Of a stretch of DNA of 64,000 nt, positions 47,260 through 55,054 are shown in pieces. Source of the stretch: an uncultured Bacteroidota bacterium (GTDB taxonomy: Bacteria > Bacteroidota > Bacteroidia > Chitinophagales > Chitinophagaceae); contig CALEZD010000079.1 of the NCBI GenBank assembly GCA_937928385.1, positions 1 through 64,000 on the forward strand, in the 5' to 3' direction. How positions within the stretch are numbered: the stretch's first letter is position 1; each line of letters begins with the position of its first letter. A program made the translations under genes and the position numbers. The notes below the pieces were generated by a model, which saw only the letters and a program-made list of their open reading frames with translations, did no database searches and was not told where the DNA came from.

Positions 47260-47832
47260 TTATTCCAGGCGGATTACTTTACCACCTTCAAGTTTATATA
47301 GCTGTTTGCTTTCCGGGCAAACAGCAAAACCGTTATTGTCAAACTCCAGTTTGTGCCCGTACTCGCTCATCCAGCCGGATTGCCTTGCCGGGTTGCCGAT
47401 TACCAGTGCATAGGGCGGTACGTCTTTAGTAATAACTGCGCCTGCGCCTATAAAGGCATATTCACCTATATTGTTGCCGCATACTATGGTTGCGTTGGCA
47501 CCTATCGTTGCGCCCTTGCCTACAAATGTTGTTTCATACTTATCCCTGCGTGCCACGGCACTACGCGGGTTAGTAATATTGGTAAATACGCAGGAGGGCC
47601 CCAGAAAAACATCATCGCCGCAGGTAACCCCGGTGTATATAGATACGTTGTTCTGCACTTTTACATTGTTGCCCAACACCACACCGGGAGATATTACTAC
47701 GTTTTGGCCAATGTTACAGCCATTACCTATTGTGCTCCCGCTCATGAGATGAGAGAAGTGCCAGATTTTTGTATCAGCACCTATACTGCAATTATCATCA
47801 ATAACTGCTGTAGGATGTGCAAAAAAACTCAT
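47260..47832 (-). CDS. WbpD/WlbB-like sugar N-acetyltransferase
   Basis: 190 residues, left-handed beta helix with hexapeptide repeats (NGCNIGQNVVISPGVVLGNNVKVQNNVSIYTGV), then VFLGPSCVFTNITNPRSAVARRDKYE and GKGATIGANATIVCGNNIGEYAFIGAGAVITKDVPPYALVIGNPARQSGWM. This is the wording of WbpD/WlbB, which acetylate the 3-amino group of UDP-GlcNAc3NA. Directly follows the nucleotide-sugar dehydrogenase (9 bases), the preceding step of that pathway. Confidence 0.92.
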   Translation of the reverse strand: MSFFAHPTAVIDDNCSIGADTKIWHFSHLMSGSTIGNGCNIGQNVVISPGVVLGNNVKVQNNVSIYTGVTCGDDVFLGPSCVFTNITNPRSAVARRDKYETTFVGKGATIGANATIVCGNNIGEYAFIGAGAVITKDVPPYALVIGNPARQSGWMSEYGHKLEFDNNGFAVCPESKQLYKLEGGKVIRLE

Positions 47833-47841
47833 TAATATAAA

Positions 47842-49134
47842 TTACAATCTTGAATCTACCTGCGACCGGTCCAGGCAGCCCTTTACATCGTAAATGATGC
47901 CACCCGGTGCCAGCCACGCTTTCCAGTCTGTACCCAGGAATTCATTATGTGCTACTGCCAGTACCACCGCATTGTATTGTCCCTGCTCGGGTAATTCAGT
48001 AGTGGTAGTTACACCATACTCGTGCATTACTTCATCGGTGCTTGCCCACGGATCATATACGGTCAGTGCGATGTCGTATGATTTGAGTTCAGCAATGATA
48101 TCTACCACCCGCGTGTTGCGTACATCGGGGCAGTTCTCTTTGAAAGTGATGCCCAGTACAAGTATTTTAGAGTCTTTAACCGGCATATCCCGCTTTATCA
48201 TCTGCTTCACCACCTCATTGGCTATGTAGCCACCCATGCTATCGTTCAGCCTGCGGCCGGCCAGTATTATTTCCGGATGGTAGCCTACTTCCTGTGCTTT
48301 TTGCGCCAGGTAGTACGGGTCAACACCTATGCAGTGGCCGCCTACCAGTCCGGGTTTAAACGGCAGGAAATTCCATTTGGTGCCTGCCGCTGCCAATACA
48401 TCAGATGTGTCAATACCCATGCGGTTGAAAATCTTAGCCAGTTCGTTTACAAAGGCTATATTGATATCCCTCTGGGCGTTTTCAATCACTTTAGCGGCTT
48501 CAGCTACTTTTATACTTGCAGCCTTGTGCGTACCGGCGGTGATGATACTTTTATACAGTTGGTCTACCTTTTCAGCCACTTCGTCATTTGACCCCGAAGT
48601 AACTTTTTTGATTTTCGTTACGGTATGGTTTTTATCGCCGGGGTTGATGCGCTCGGGTGAATAGCCACAATAAAAATCGGTATTAAATTTCAGGCCGGAT
48701 ATTTTCTCTAATACAGGCACACACTCGTCTTCGGTAACACCCGGGTAAACGGTAGATTCGTACACCACAATATCACCTTTGGCTAATACTTTACCTACAG
48801 TTTCACTCGCCTTATACAATGGTGTAAGGTCGGGGCGGTTGTATTTATCCACCGGGGTGGGCACTGTCACTATATAAAAATTGCAATCAGCGATATCTTC
48901 CAGCTTATTGGTGCAGTACAACCCTTTGTCAGAAGGTGGTGTTGATACTATGACTGCCTGCAACTCATTATCTTCTACCTCCAGTGTATTATCCTTTCCG
49001 GCCTGAAGTTCTGCAATGCGTTTCTGGTTGATGTCAAAACCTAAAGTTGGAAACTTTTTAGCAAATTCTGCCGCCAGTGGAAGGCCCACATATCCAAGGC
49101 CAATTACTGCAATTCTAATATTATTGTCTGCCAT
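47842..49134 (-). CDS. UDP-N-acetylhexosamine 6-dehydrogenase (WbpA/TviB/WecC group)
   Basis: 430 residues. N-terminal NAD motif [32 protein letters not shown], the middle [22 protein letters not shown], and the catalytic-Cys region [19 protein letters not shown]. It oxidises C6 of UDP-HexNAc to the uronic acid with 2 NAD+. With WecB it gives UDP-ManNAcA; with the WbpB/E/D-like genes UDP-GlcNAc3NAcA. Follows wzc by 24 bases. Confidence 0.93.
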   Translation of the reverse strand: MADNNIRIAVIGLGYVGLPLAAEFAKKFPTLGFDINQKRIAELQAGKDNTLEVEDNELQAVIVSTPPSDKGLYCTNKLEDIADCNFYIVTVPTPVDKYNRPDLTPLYKASETVGKVLAKGDIVVYESTVYPGVTEDECVPVLEKISGLKFNTDFYCGYSPERINPGDKNHTVTKIKKVTSGSNDEVAEKVDQLYKSIITAGTHKAASIKVAEAAKVIENAQRDINIAFVNELAKIFNRMGIDTSDVLAAAGTKWNFLPFKPGLVGGHCIGVDPYYLAQKAQEVGYHPEIILAGRRLNDSMGGYIANEVVKQMIKRDMPVKDSKILVLGITFKENCPDVRNTRVVDIIAELKSYDIALTVYDPWASTDEVMHEYGVTTTTELPEQGQYNAVVLAVAHNEFLGTDWKAWLAPGGIIYDVKGCLDRSQVDSRL

Positions 49135-49158
49135 TGTTCAGAGTGTATATTGCCTGTG

Positions 49159-51543
49159 TTATGCTTTCTTGTTAAGCTTGTTTTTCAATTTATTAAGTAC
49201 CCCTTTGCCTTTGCCATCTTCAAAATAATCGGCACCATAGCTTCCATACCCATACCCATATACGCCTCCTTTACTTTTCATATCGTTGACAACAAGGTTC
49301 ATTTTCTGCATCTTGCCTGTACGCATCAGCTCATCTGCATTTCGCAACTGTTCTTTATATGTATAGTTCATCCTGCATACATACAATACTGTATCTGAGT
49401 ATTTACCCAACAGTTGTGCATCTGTTACCAGGCCTACCGGTGCAGAGTCAACAACAATATAGTCATATTCTGATTTCAGCGTGTCAAAAAGCTCATTAAG
49501 CTTTTTGGACGAAAGTAGTTCGGACGGATTGGGCGGCACAGCCCCCGACGGCATTACGTATAATGAAGGGGCAACACCTGACGGTTGTATTATCTCTCTT
49601 ATGCCTGCCTGCCCTATTATGTATTGGGTAAACCCTTTTTTGTTTATAAAACCCAACGCTTCTGAAATCTTTGGTTTGCGCAGGTCGAGTTCCAGCAGTG
49701 CTACCTTCTCTCCTGAGAGGGAAAGCGTAACTGCAAGATTGAGGGCAACAAAAGATTTTCCCTCTCCGCTCATGCTGGATGTCATTAGTATTACTTTTTC
49801 ATCTTCGCTGGCCAGTAAGAATTGCATATTGGTGCGCAGTGCCCTGAATTGTTCTGCAATTACTGTTTTACTTTCTTTAAAGACCACTACCTCCTCTCCT
49901 GTGTCGCTATGCCCTATTTCCGCAATGATACTCATGGAGGTCAGATTCTTTATCTCATCCTTACTGCCGATTTTTACGTTGAAAATCTCCTTAATAAAAA
50001 TCCAAAGGCCGGGAACAATAATGCCCAAAGCAAATGCAGCCAGGTATATACGCATAGGCTTGGGCGAATATGGTACTGTATCGCTTTTCGCAGGGTCTAC
50101 TATGCGAGCATTTGCCACGGTAGATGATTTGGATATAGCGTTTTCTTCCCTCTTCTTTAGCAAAAAGAGGTATAATTCCTGTTTGATGTTCTGCTGGCGC
50201 GAGTATTCCAGATAGATACGCTCCTCTTCGGGTACCTGCCTGATTTGGTCATCAACAAATCCTGCACGGCTCTCAAGTTCTTTTATCGATACTTTTATGC
50301 CTTGCTTCATGATAGAGAGTGACCGTACCAGGTCTTCGCGAATATTCTCCAGTTGCTTGTCCAGGTTCATTACAAATGGGTTATTCTCGGTATTGGTCAT
50401 CAGCAGCGCAGCTTTTTTGAGCTGCAGGTCGTTATAGCTTTTCATGGCGTTCATAGCGGCATCATCTTCTACCAGCAGCGACGATGGAACTATCCTGTCT
50501 TTGTTCCTGTCGTCATTCAGGTATTGCTCCAGCGATTCTACCACACGCAGCTTTACTTCTTTTTCAGTCAATTGCCGTGCATACTCACTGGTATAGTCCA
50601 GCAGCATTTTCGATTGTTCAGACAAATCTGTCAGCTTACGGCTGCTTTTGAATTGTTCTATATTTTTTTCAATGCCTGACAATTCATAAGTAACACCTTT
50701 CAGGCGCTCATCTATGAATTCTACCGTAGCGTCAAGTGTCTTATTCCTGTCGTCAATATTGGCTTGCAGGTATGCTTTAATAAGTTCGTTCAGAATATCT
50801 TCTCCCCGCTCGGGCAACACATCTGAAATGGAAAGTTGCAATATAGATGCCTTACTAACCGGGTCAACGTCCAACTGGCGCAGGGTTTTTATAGCCTGGT
50901 ATTCAGTGGCTTTTATTTCTATACTGCAATTTGTCAGGTCGTAAGCCGGGTTAGCCAGCTTCCTCCTGTCTTTTATTATCACAGGGCCGATAGGCAGGTT
51001 AACAGTGTCTCCCCAAACTCCCTTCCATGAATTCTTTTTGTCAGTTATCACAAAACCTTCGTCACCCTTCGTTTCCAGCTGGTATTTATACCTGAGTGGC
51101 ACATTGCCGTTATCAAACAACGGCACGAGCCTGAATGGTAAATCTGTATAATAATATTCGCTGGTTTTTATTCTGCCCGGTGCGTAGTAGTGTATGTTCA
51201 ATTGCAGCTCATCCACTACTCTTTTCATTAGTGTACGGCTTTTGAAAATCTCTACCTCGTTCTCTATATTGGCAGCAGTTGTTTGCAGCCCAAGCTCTTG
51301 CAGCAGTTGCCCTTCGCCTATACTACCCGATTTCTTTTCGTCTTTTATCAATACCTTGGCATAGGTCATGTACCTGGGCGTAGCGTAGCGTAGATATATA
51401 TATGCTGATAGCATAGCAATTACTACACATACTGCCATTACCGGCCAATAAGACAATACAACTGATAACAGCCTTTCAGTTTTGATACTGTTATCACTGC
51501 CCTTCCGCTCTTCTTTAAATATCGGCTCAAGGCTATCCTGCAT
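49159..51543 (-). CDS. wzc: Polysaccharide co-polymerase / tyrosine autokinase (Wzc-like)
   Basis: 794 residues, single-chain Gram-negative type. Membrane helix at about 30-50, large periplasmic Wzz-like loop with coiled-coil stretches, second helix (IYLAAFALGIIVPGLWIFI), then the BY-kinase: Walker A SMSGEGKSFV near 591-598, Walker A' LELDLRKPKI near 617, Walker B YIVVDSAPVGLVTD near 696. The C-terminal tail from about 760 has a tyrosine cluster (VYGYGYGSYGADYFE) as autophosphorylation sites. It controls chain length and works with the Wza-like protein; the PHP phosphatase at 61549-62325 is the likely opposing enzyme. Confidence 0.95.
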   Translation of the reverse strand: MQDSLEPIFKEERKGSDNSIKTERLLSVVLSYWPVMAVCVVIAMLSAYIYLRYATPRYMTYAKVLIKDEKKSGSIGEGQLLQELGLQTTAANIENEVEIFKSRTLMKRVVDELQLNIHYYAPGRIKTSEYYYTDLPFRLVPLFDNGNVPLRYKYQLETKGDEGFVITDKKNSWKGVWGDTVNLPIGPVIIKDRRKLANPAYDLTNCSIEIKATEYQAIKTLRQLDVDPVSKASILQLSISDVLPERGEDILNELIKAYLQANIDDRNKTLDATVEFIDERLKGVTYELSGIEKNIEQFKSSRKLTDLSEQSKMLLDYTSEYARQLTEKEVKLRVVESLEQYLNDDRNKDRIVPSSLLVEDDAAMNAMKSYNDLQLKKAALLMTNTENNPFVMNLDKQLENIREDLVRSLSIMKQGIKVSIKELESRAGFVDDQIRQVPEEERIYLEYSRQQNIKQELYLFLLKKREENAISKSSTVANARIVDPAKSDTVPYSPKPMRIYLAAFALGIIVPGLWIFIKEIFNVKIGSKDEIKNLTSMSIIAEIGHSDTGEEVVVFKESKTVIAEQFRALRTNMQFLLASEDEKVILMTSSMSGEGKSFVALNLAVTLSLSGEKVALLELDLRKPKISEALGFINKKGFTQYIIGQAGIREIIQPSGVAPSLYVMPSGAVPPNPSELLSSKKLNELFDTLKSEYDYIVVDSAPVGLVTDAQLLGKYSDTVLYVCRMNYTYKEQLRNADELMRTGKMQKMNLVVNDMKSKGGVYGYGYGSYGADYFEDGKGKGVLNKLKNKLNKKA

Positions 51544-51560
51544 AGATGATGAACCCTATG

Positions 51561-52376
51561 TTAGTTTAATCTTGTAATCAGGGTTACAGCAGTCAAAGAT
51601 ACTGTAATAACCCCAAGCATCAGGGTCACAAACCTGGTGGAACGCTCGTCGGTAGTGCCCGCTCTTGCAAATGCTTTCAGCGGCTCCACATAAATCTTAT
51701 CTCCCGACTGCAAATAGTAATATTTTGAATTGACGATATCAGTGGAGTTAATATTAACCCGGGTAAAAACAGATTCTCCATTCTCTTCCCTGATAACTAT
51801 TATATTATCCCTTTTACCTCCTAAAGTCATATCGCCGGCAAGCCCCAGTGCATCAATAATATTTATTTTTTCATTGGCCACTACAAACAGGCCGGGGCGT
51901 TTAACCTCACCCAATACGGTAATGTAAAAGCTTGCTATCCTTACATTAATAAGAGGGTCTTTATAATATTTCAACGCTTTCGACCGCACTAATTCTTTCA
52001 CTTCCATAGTTGTGAGGCCTTCTACTGCCAGTTTACCTAATATAGGTATTTCCACCATCCCGTTTTTATCTACCATGTACCCTTTTATTTGGGTGGTAGA
52101 TGCGGTTGATTCCTCTCCTTTGGCCTGCTGTACAGCAGTGATGCCCCCTATGTTAGCATCTATGGTAGTTACTTCAATGTTTAATATATCACCTTTGTGT
52201 ATCACAGGTTCGCGGTATTCAGCATTCCGGACACGTTTCTCCACAGCAATACTGTCTGCTACGTCTTGAAAATATGCTACTTGTTTTGCGCTGTTACATG
52301 CTGAAAAAGCTATGATAACAGCCAGCAGCGATATAAATGCAACACGGGTATGAATTCCTGGCATAAACAATTTCAT
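51561..52376 (-). CDS. wza: Polysaccharide export lipoprotein (Wza/OPX family)
   Basis: 271 residues. Signal peptide with lipobox AFSAC (leader MKLFMPGIHTRVAFISLLAVIIAFSAC), the polysaccharide-export domain (EPVIHKGDILNIEVTTID), an SLBB-type domain (ITVLGEVKRPGLFVVANEKINIIDALGLAGD), and a C-terminal hydrophobic helix (FVTLMLGVITVSLTAVTLI) after a periplasmic part. It is shorter than E. coli Wza (379), as usual in Bacteroidota, where the C-terminal segment may sit in the inner or outer membrane. It precedes wzc by 17 bases. Confidence 0.94.
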   Translation of the reverse strand: MKLFMPGIHTRVAFISLLAVIIAFSACNSAKQVAYFQDVADSIAVEKRVRNAEYREPVIHKGDILNIEVTTIDANIGGITAVQQAKGEESTASTTQIKGYMVDKNGMVEIPILGKLAVEGLTTMEVKELVRSKALKYYKDPLINVRIASFYITVLGEVKRPGLFVVANEKINIIDALGLAGDMTLGGKRDNIIVIREENGESVFTRVNINSTDIVNSKYYYLQSGDKIYVEPLKAFARAGTTDERSTRFVTLMLGVITVSLTAVTLITRLN

Positions 52377-52396
52377 TGTAAACGTGATATTTTGCC

Positions 52397-52404
52397 CAAA
52401 TGTA
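52397..52404 (-). promoter_or_regulatory. Possible internal -7 element before the Wza-like gene
   Basis: TACATTTG on the minus strand (52404-52397) fits TAnnTTTG, 20 bases before the ATG at 52376, in the only sizeable gap (95 bases) in the first part of the operon. No -33 match, so it may be chance. Confidence 0.25.
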
Positions 52405-52471
52405 GTGAAAAAGACAGGCGATTTATATAATTGGCCATTACTATTCTATAAATGCTATTTTCCGGCATATA

Positions 52472-52966
52472 CTACTTCCCGGCCTTACTCAGCGATTGTA
52501 ACGGCAATTTTGCCGTCATATTCAGCCCAAGCGTACGCAAGTGAAGAATAGCTTTATTCCCTTTTATCATCAGTATCTTTCCTTCAGCATCCTTCAGCGG
52601 CCCTTCTGTTACTCTTATATTCTGGCCTGTCTTTAGCTCTACGGTTATTTCTGCGTCTTTATAATCATTCAGAAAGCTTTTAATAGCCTGTATTTCACCG
52701 CTCCTTACCACTCCCGGCGCTCCATTCCACCATAAAAACCGGACAACACCCGGGGTAAGTAATACCTCTATGCTATCTTTTTTATAGTCTTCGAGCTGTA
52801 CAAACACATAAGATTTAAAAACAGGTTCAGCCACTTTTTTCTTGCGGTCGCTCCATTGTCTTACCTCCTCTTTCAGCGGGCAATACACATCAATACCTTT
52901 TTCGATAAGTAGTGCCGTGACTTTTTTTTCATTTCGGGGTTTGGTATATAATACGTACCATTTCAT
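52472..52966 (-). CDS. UpxY-family transcription antiterminator (NusG-like)
   Basis: 164 residues. N-terminal NGN domain (KWYVLYTKPRNEKKVTALLIEKGIDVYCPLKEEVRQWSDRKKKV, PVFKSYVFVQL) and a C-terminal KOW segment (GQNIRVTEGPLKDAEGKILMIKGNKAIL). UpxY proteins travel with RNA polymerase and stop premature termination over long capsule operons in Bacteroides. It lies 5 bases after the winged-helix gene and 95 before the Wza-like gene, at the head of the 32-kb transcript, exactly where such a factor is needed. Confidence 0.94.
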   Translation of the reverse strand: MKWYVLYTKPRNEKKVTALLIEKGIDVYCPLKEEVRQWSDRKKKVAEPVFKSYVFVQLEDYKKDSIEVLLTPGVVRFLWWNGAPGVVRSGEIQAIKSFLNDYKDAEITVELKTGQNIRVTEGPLKDAEGKILMIKGNKAILHLRTLGLNMTAKLPLQSLSKAGK

Positions 52967-52971
52967 AGTTC

Positions 52972-53508
52972 TTAGCCTTTATGCTCCCACAATAACAGGT
53001 GTGCGCTGATTTCGTCCGAGGTGTTTTTTTCTTCCCATTCAGCCACATCGTATATTATAAATCTCACTTTTTTATTTATCATCTTCTCAGCCTTGCTCAC
53101 CATATCCAACAGGTATTTTTTGTCTATCTCTCCTACAAATGTCAGGTCTATTATACCGGAGTCCCTGCCCAGTGCGTAATCTCCTGTCAGGTACACCTTT
53201 TCCAGTTTACCCATCCGCTCAATTATAGCATCTATTATCTTATCAACACCTATGTACTTCAGCAATATGCTATGAATATCCCTGAACAGTGGGTGGCTAT
53301 CATTTGCTTTATACATTTTTTTATTGCCTTTGTTCTCCGACAACAACATATTCGCTTCCTCAAACCGGTTTAACTCTACGCGTACACTATTAGTGCTTTC
53401 GTCAAACTCCTCGGCCAGTCCACGTAAATAGGCCGTAGTGCCCGGATTGAGGAACAACCGCAACAGCAGTTTTATCCTGGTGCGCGATGATATTAGTGTT
53501 TCCAGCAT
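52972..53508 (-). CDS. Winged-helix regulator fused to a degenerate nucleotidyltransferase-like domain
   Basis: 178 residues. N-terminal winged helix-turn-helix: RIKLLLRLFLNPGTTAYLRGLAEEFDESTNSVRVELNRFEEANML, with wing KGNKKMYKAND. The C-terminal half has the wording of an MNT/KNTase-type nucleotidyltransferase (VYLTGDYALGRDSGIIDLTFVG) but the expected G-S and S-D-x-D metal-binding acids are changed (GD, SGIID), so catalysis is unlikely. It is the first gene of the polysaccharide operon, 5 bases before UpxY, and probably binds DNA, perhaps the inverted repeat just upstream. Confidence 0.8.
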   Translation of the reverse strand: MLETLISSRTRIKLLLRLFLNPGTTAYLRGLAEEFDESTNSVRVELNRFEEANMLLSENKGNKKMYKANDSHPLFRDIHSILLKYIGVDKIIDAIIERMGKLEKVYLTGDYALGRDSGIIDLTFVGEIDKKYLLDMVSKAEKMINKKVRFIIYDVAEWEEKNTSDEISAHLLLWEHKG

Positions 53509-53575
53509 GTCATTATTTTTAAGAGCTATTTGCCTTTGGGCATGGCTTCGCCATTGTCAGCCACATAAGACGACA

Positions 53576-53606
53576 ACAGGTTGAGTAAAATAATTACTCA
53601 ACCTGT
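53576..53606. promoter_or_regulatory. 13-bp inverted repeat upstream of the operon (operator or leader hairpin)
   Basis: ACAGGTTGAGTAA (53576-53588) and TTACTCAACCTGT (53594-53606) are perfect complements around a 5-base AT centre. No T run follows on either strand, so a simple terminator is not favoured. It begins 2 bases downstream of a TATTTTTG -7 box and about 70 bases before the winged-helix start codon; it would overlap the transcription start. Confidence 0.65.
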
Positions 53607-53608
53607 AA

Positions 53609-53616
53609 CAAAAATA
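53609..53616 (-). promoter_or_regulatory. Candidate main promoter of the 27-gene operon
   Basis: TATTTTTG on the minus strand (53616-53609) fits TAnnTTTG; 19 bases upstream is TTTA, a weak -33. Predicted start near 53602, inside the inverted repeat, giving a leader of about 95 bases to the ATG at 53508. Confidence 0.45.
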
Positions 53617-53654
53617 TGAATAAAAAATGCTAAAGTAAAGGGGTGCAGCCTCGT

Positions 53655-54707
53655 TTATAAGGCTAAGGTTTTGATGTCTTCCTGGGCTTTTACGAAGTCA
53701 TTGTGCTTACCGATATCCAACCAGTACCCAAGTATCGGGAAGGAAACCAGCTTTTTGCCCTGGCTGATGATGGAATCCATCAGGTCGGTCACATTGTAAA
53801 ATTCGTTATGCGGAACTAATGACAACAACTCTTTTTTGATGATATAAATGCCTGCATTTGAATAATAGGTGTAGCAAGGTTTCTCTTTCAATGCGTTTAC
53901 AAAGTTTCCGTTGTCCACTTCCATCACTCCATAAGGCACTTCGACACTATACATAGTAGTGGCTACTGCCATATCGGCCCCGGACCTGAGAAATGCCTGG
54001 AAAAAACCATTGAAATCTATATCTGTCAGCAGGTCAGAGTTCATCACCATCACATAGTCGTGCTCCAGTTCTTCTACCATTTTTACCGAACCCAGGGTAC
54101 CCAGCGGCTTATCTTCATGTACATAGCTGATAGACACACCCTTATCGCTGCCGTCTTTAAAGTAATCCTGTATCTGTTCGGCCAGGTAGTTAACGCTCAG
54201 GTAAATGTTTTTGATGCCGAATTTCACCAGCCTGTCAATATTATGCTCCAGTATAGGTTTATCGCCTACCTGCAACATGGGCTTGGGGGTATCTGCTGTC
54301 AAAGGCATCAGGCGCTGGCCACGGCCACCGGCCATTATAAATACATCTGCCGGTACTACCGATTGTATTTCAGATAAATTCAGGATTTTAACTACTTTCC
54401 GGTCCCTGTCTACTACCGGTATCACCATGAAGTTCCTCAACCTCATGTTGTTGAAATCCGTCTTATGTATTTCGTCCTGGTACACAAACAGCGGGTCGGG
54501 CTGAAGGTAATCCATCAGTGAGTTATCGAAGGTCAGCCCTTTGATAAATCCGCGGCGCAGGTCGCCGTCCGTCAGCGAGCCAATGAGCTTTTCCTGCTCA
54601 TCTACCACTATCAGGATGGTATTTTTCTTCAGGTCGTTCAGCTTTATCAGCGCGTCCCGCACTGTTTCGTAGCTGTATAAAATGTGTTTCTTGTCTGTGT
54701 TGTACAT
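53655..54707 (-). CDS. CBS-pair plus nucleotidyltransferase (PtmE-like sugar-1-phosphate nucleotidylyltransferase)
   Basis: 350 residues. N-terminal CBS pair (about 1-118: ILIVVDEQEKLIGSLTDGDLRRGFIKG, MVIPVVDRDRKVVKILNLSE), then a GT-A-like NTP transferase with FIMAGGRGQRLMPLTADTPKPMLQVGDKPILEHNI, VMVMNSDLLTDIDF and a late YWLDIGKHND. The layout matches PtmE, which makes GDP-GlcN-type donors for legionaminic acid in Campylobacter. The gene may share the operon or have its own promoter; 146 bases with the inverted repeat separate it from the winged-helix gene. Confidence 0.88.
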   Translation of the reverse strand: MYNTDKKHILYSYETVRDALIKLNDLKKNTILIVVDEQEKLIGSLTDGDLRRGFIKGLTFDNSLMDYLQPDPLFVYQDEIHKTDFNNMRLRNFMVIPVVDRDRKVVKILNLSEIQSVVPADVFIMAGGRGQRLMPLTADTPKPMLQVGDKPILEHNIDRLVKFGIKNIYLSVNYLAEQIQDYFKDGSDKGVSISYVHEDKPLGTLGSVKMVEELEHDYVMVMNSDLLTDIDFNGFFQAFLRSGADMAVATTMYSVEVPYGVMEVDNGNFVNALKEKPCYTYYSNAGIYIIKKELLSLVPHNEFYNVTDLMDSIISQGKKLVSFPILGYWLDIGKHNDFVKAQEDIKTLAL

Positions 54708-55042
54708 AGTGTTTTCTTTTTCTCAGTCCTTATACTGGTTGCAAAGTATAACCGCAGTAGTATATAGCGGAAAAAAGCTAATGGGATAACATCAGGACAA
54801 CATGGTGATAACAAACGATTTACATTTCGGAAAGCCCCCGGTTAGTGATGCCATTTAACTCGTTAGTGAATGTTTTTTTATTTGCCTCGTTGAGACCGCT
54901 ATCGCTAAGTTTGTATCATTTTGTATCGTTTTGTATCGCCACAGGGGGTATCGCAGGATTTTATATTCCTGTTACGATGGAGCAGGCTGTTTTAACTCGT
55001 TAGTGAATGTCTTTTTTATTTGCCTCGTTGAGATCGCTATCG
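54708..55042. other. Intergenic stretch made of repeats
   Basis: 335 bases between the nucleotidyltransferase gene start and the terminase-like gene stop. It holds a 64-base direct repeat (copy one at 54854-54917, copy two beginning 54991), a short tandem of TTTGTATC-type units at 54910-54938, and no convincing open frame. The promoter of the nucleotidyltransferase must lie at its left end, but no clear -7 box is seen. Confidence 0.6.
54854..54917. repeat. 64-base direct repeat, copy 1
   Basis: Begins TTTAACTCGTTAGTGAATG, followed by a T run, TTTGCCTCGTTGAGACCGCT and ending GTATC. It matches 54991-55054 with about four differences (one C/T change, differences in T-run length). Confidence 0.8.
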
Positions 55043-55054
55043 CTAAGTTGTATC
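54991..55054. repeat. 64-base direct repeat, copy 2, overlapping a gene end
   Basis: Same unit as 54854-54917. It contains the stop codon (55045-55043, TAG) of the minus-strand terminase-like gene, and runs into the perfect palindrome CCCCGCCGCGGCGGGG just beyond. A second shared block TGTATCGCCACAGGGG occurs at 54932-54947 and 55080-55095. Confidence 0.8.

Noticed and set aside
49481..50215. 244-codon plus-strand frame
   Set aside because: Antisense to the Wzc-like gene, whose kinase motifs are intact.
53576..53606. Inverted repeat considered as the terminator of the CBS/nucleotidyltransferase gene
   Set aside because: No T run on either side and its place at the predicted start of the next transcript fits an operator or leader structure better, though termination is not excluded.
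54910..54938. Short tandem TTTGTATC units considered as a CRISPR-like array
   Set aside because: Units are about 10 bases with no spacers and no cas genes anywhere in the window; simple tandem repeat.
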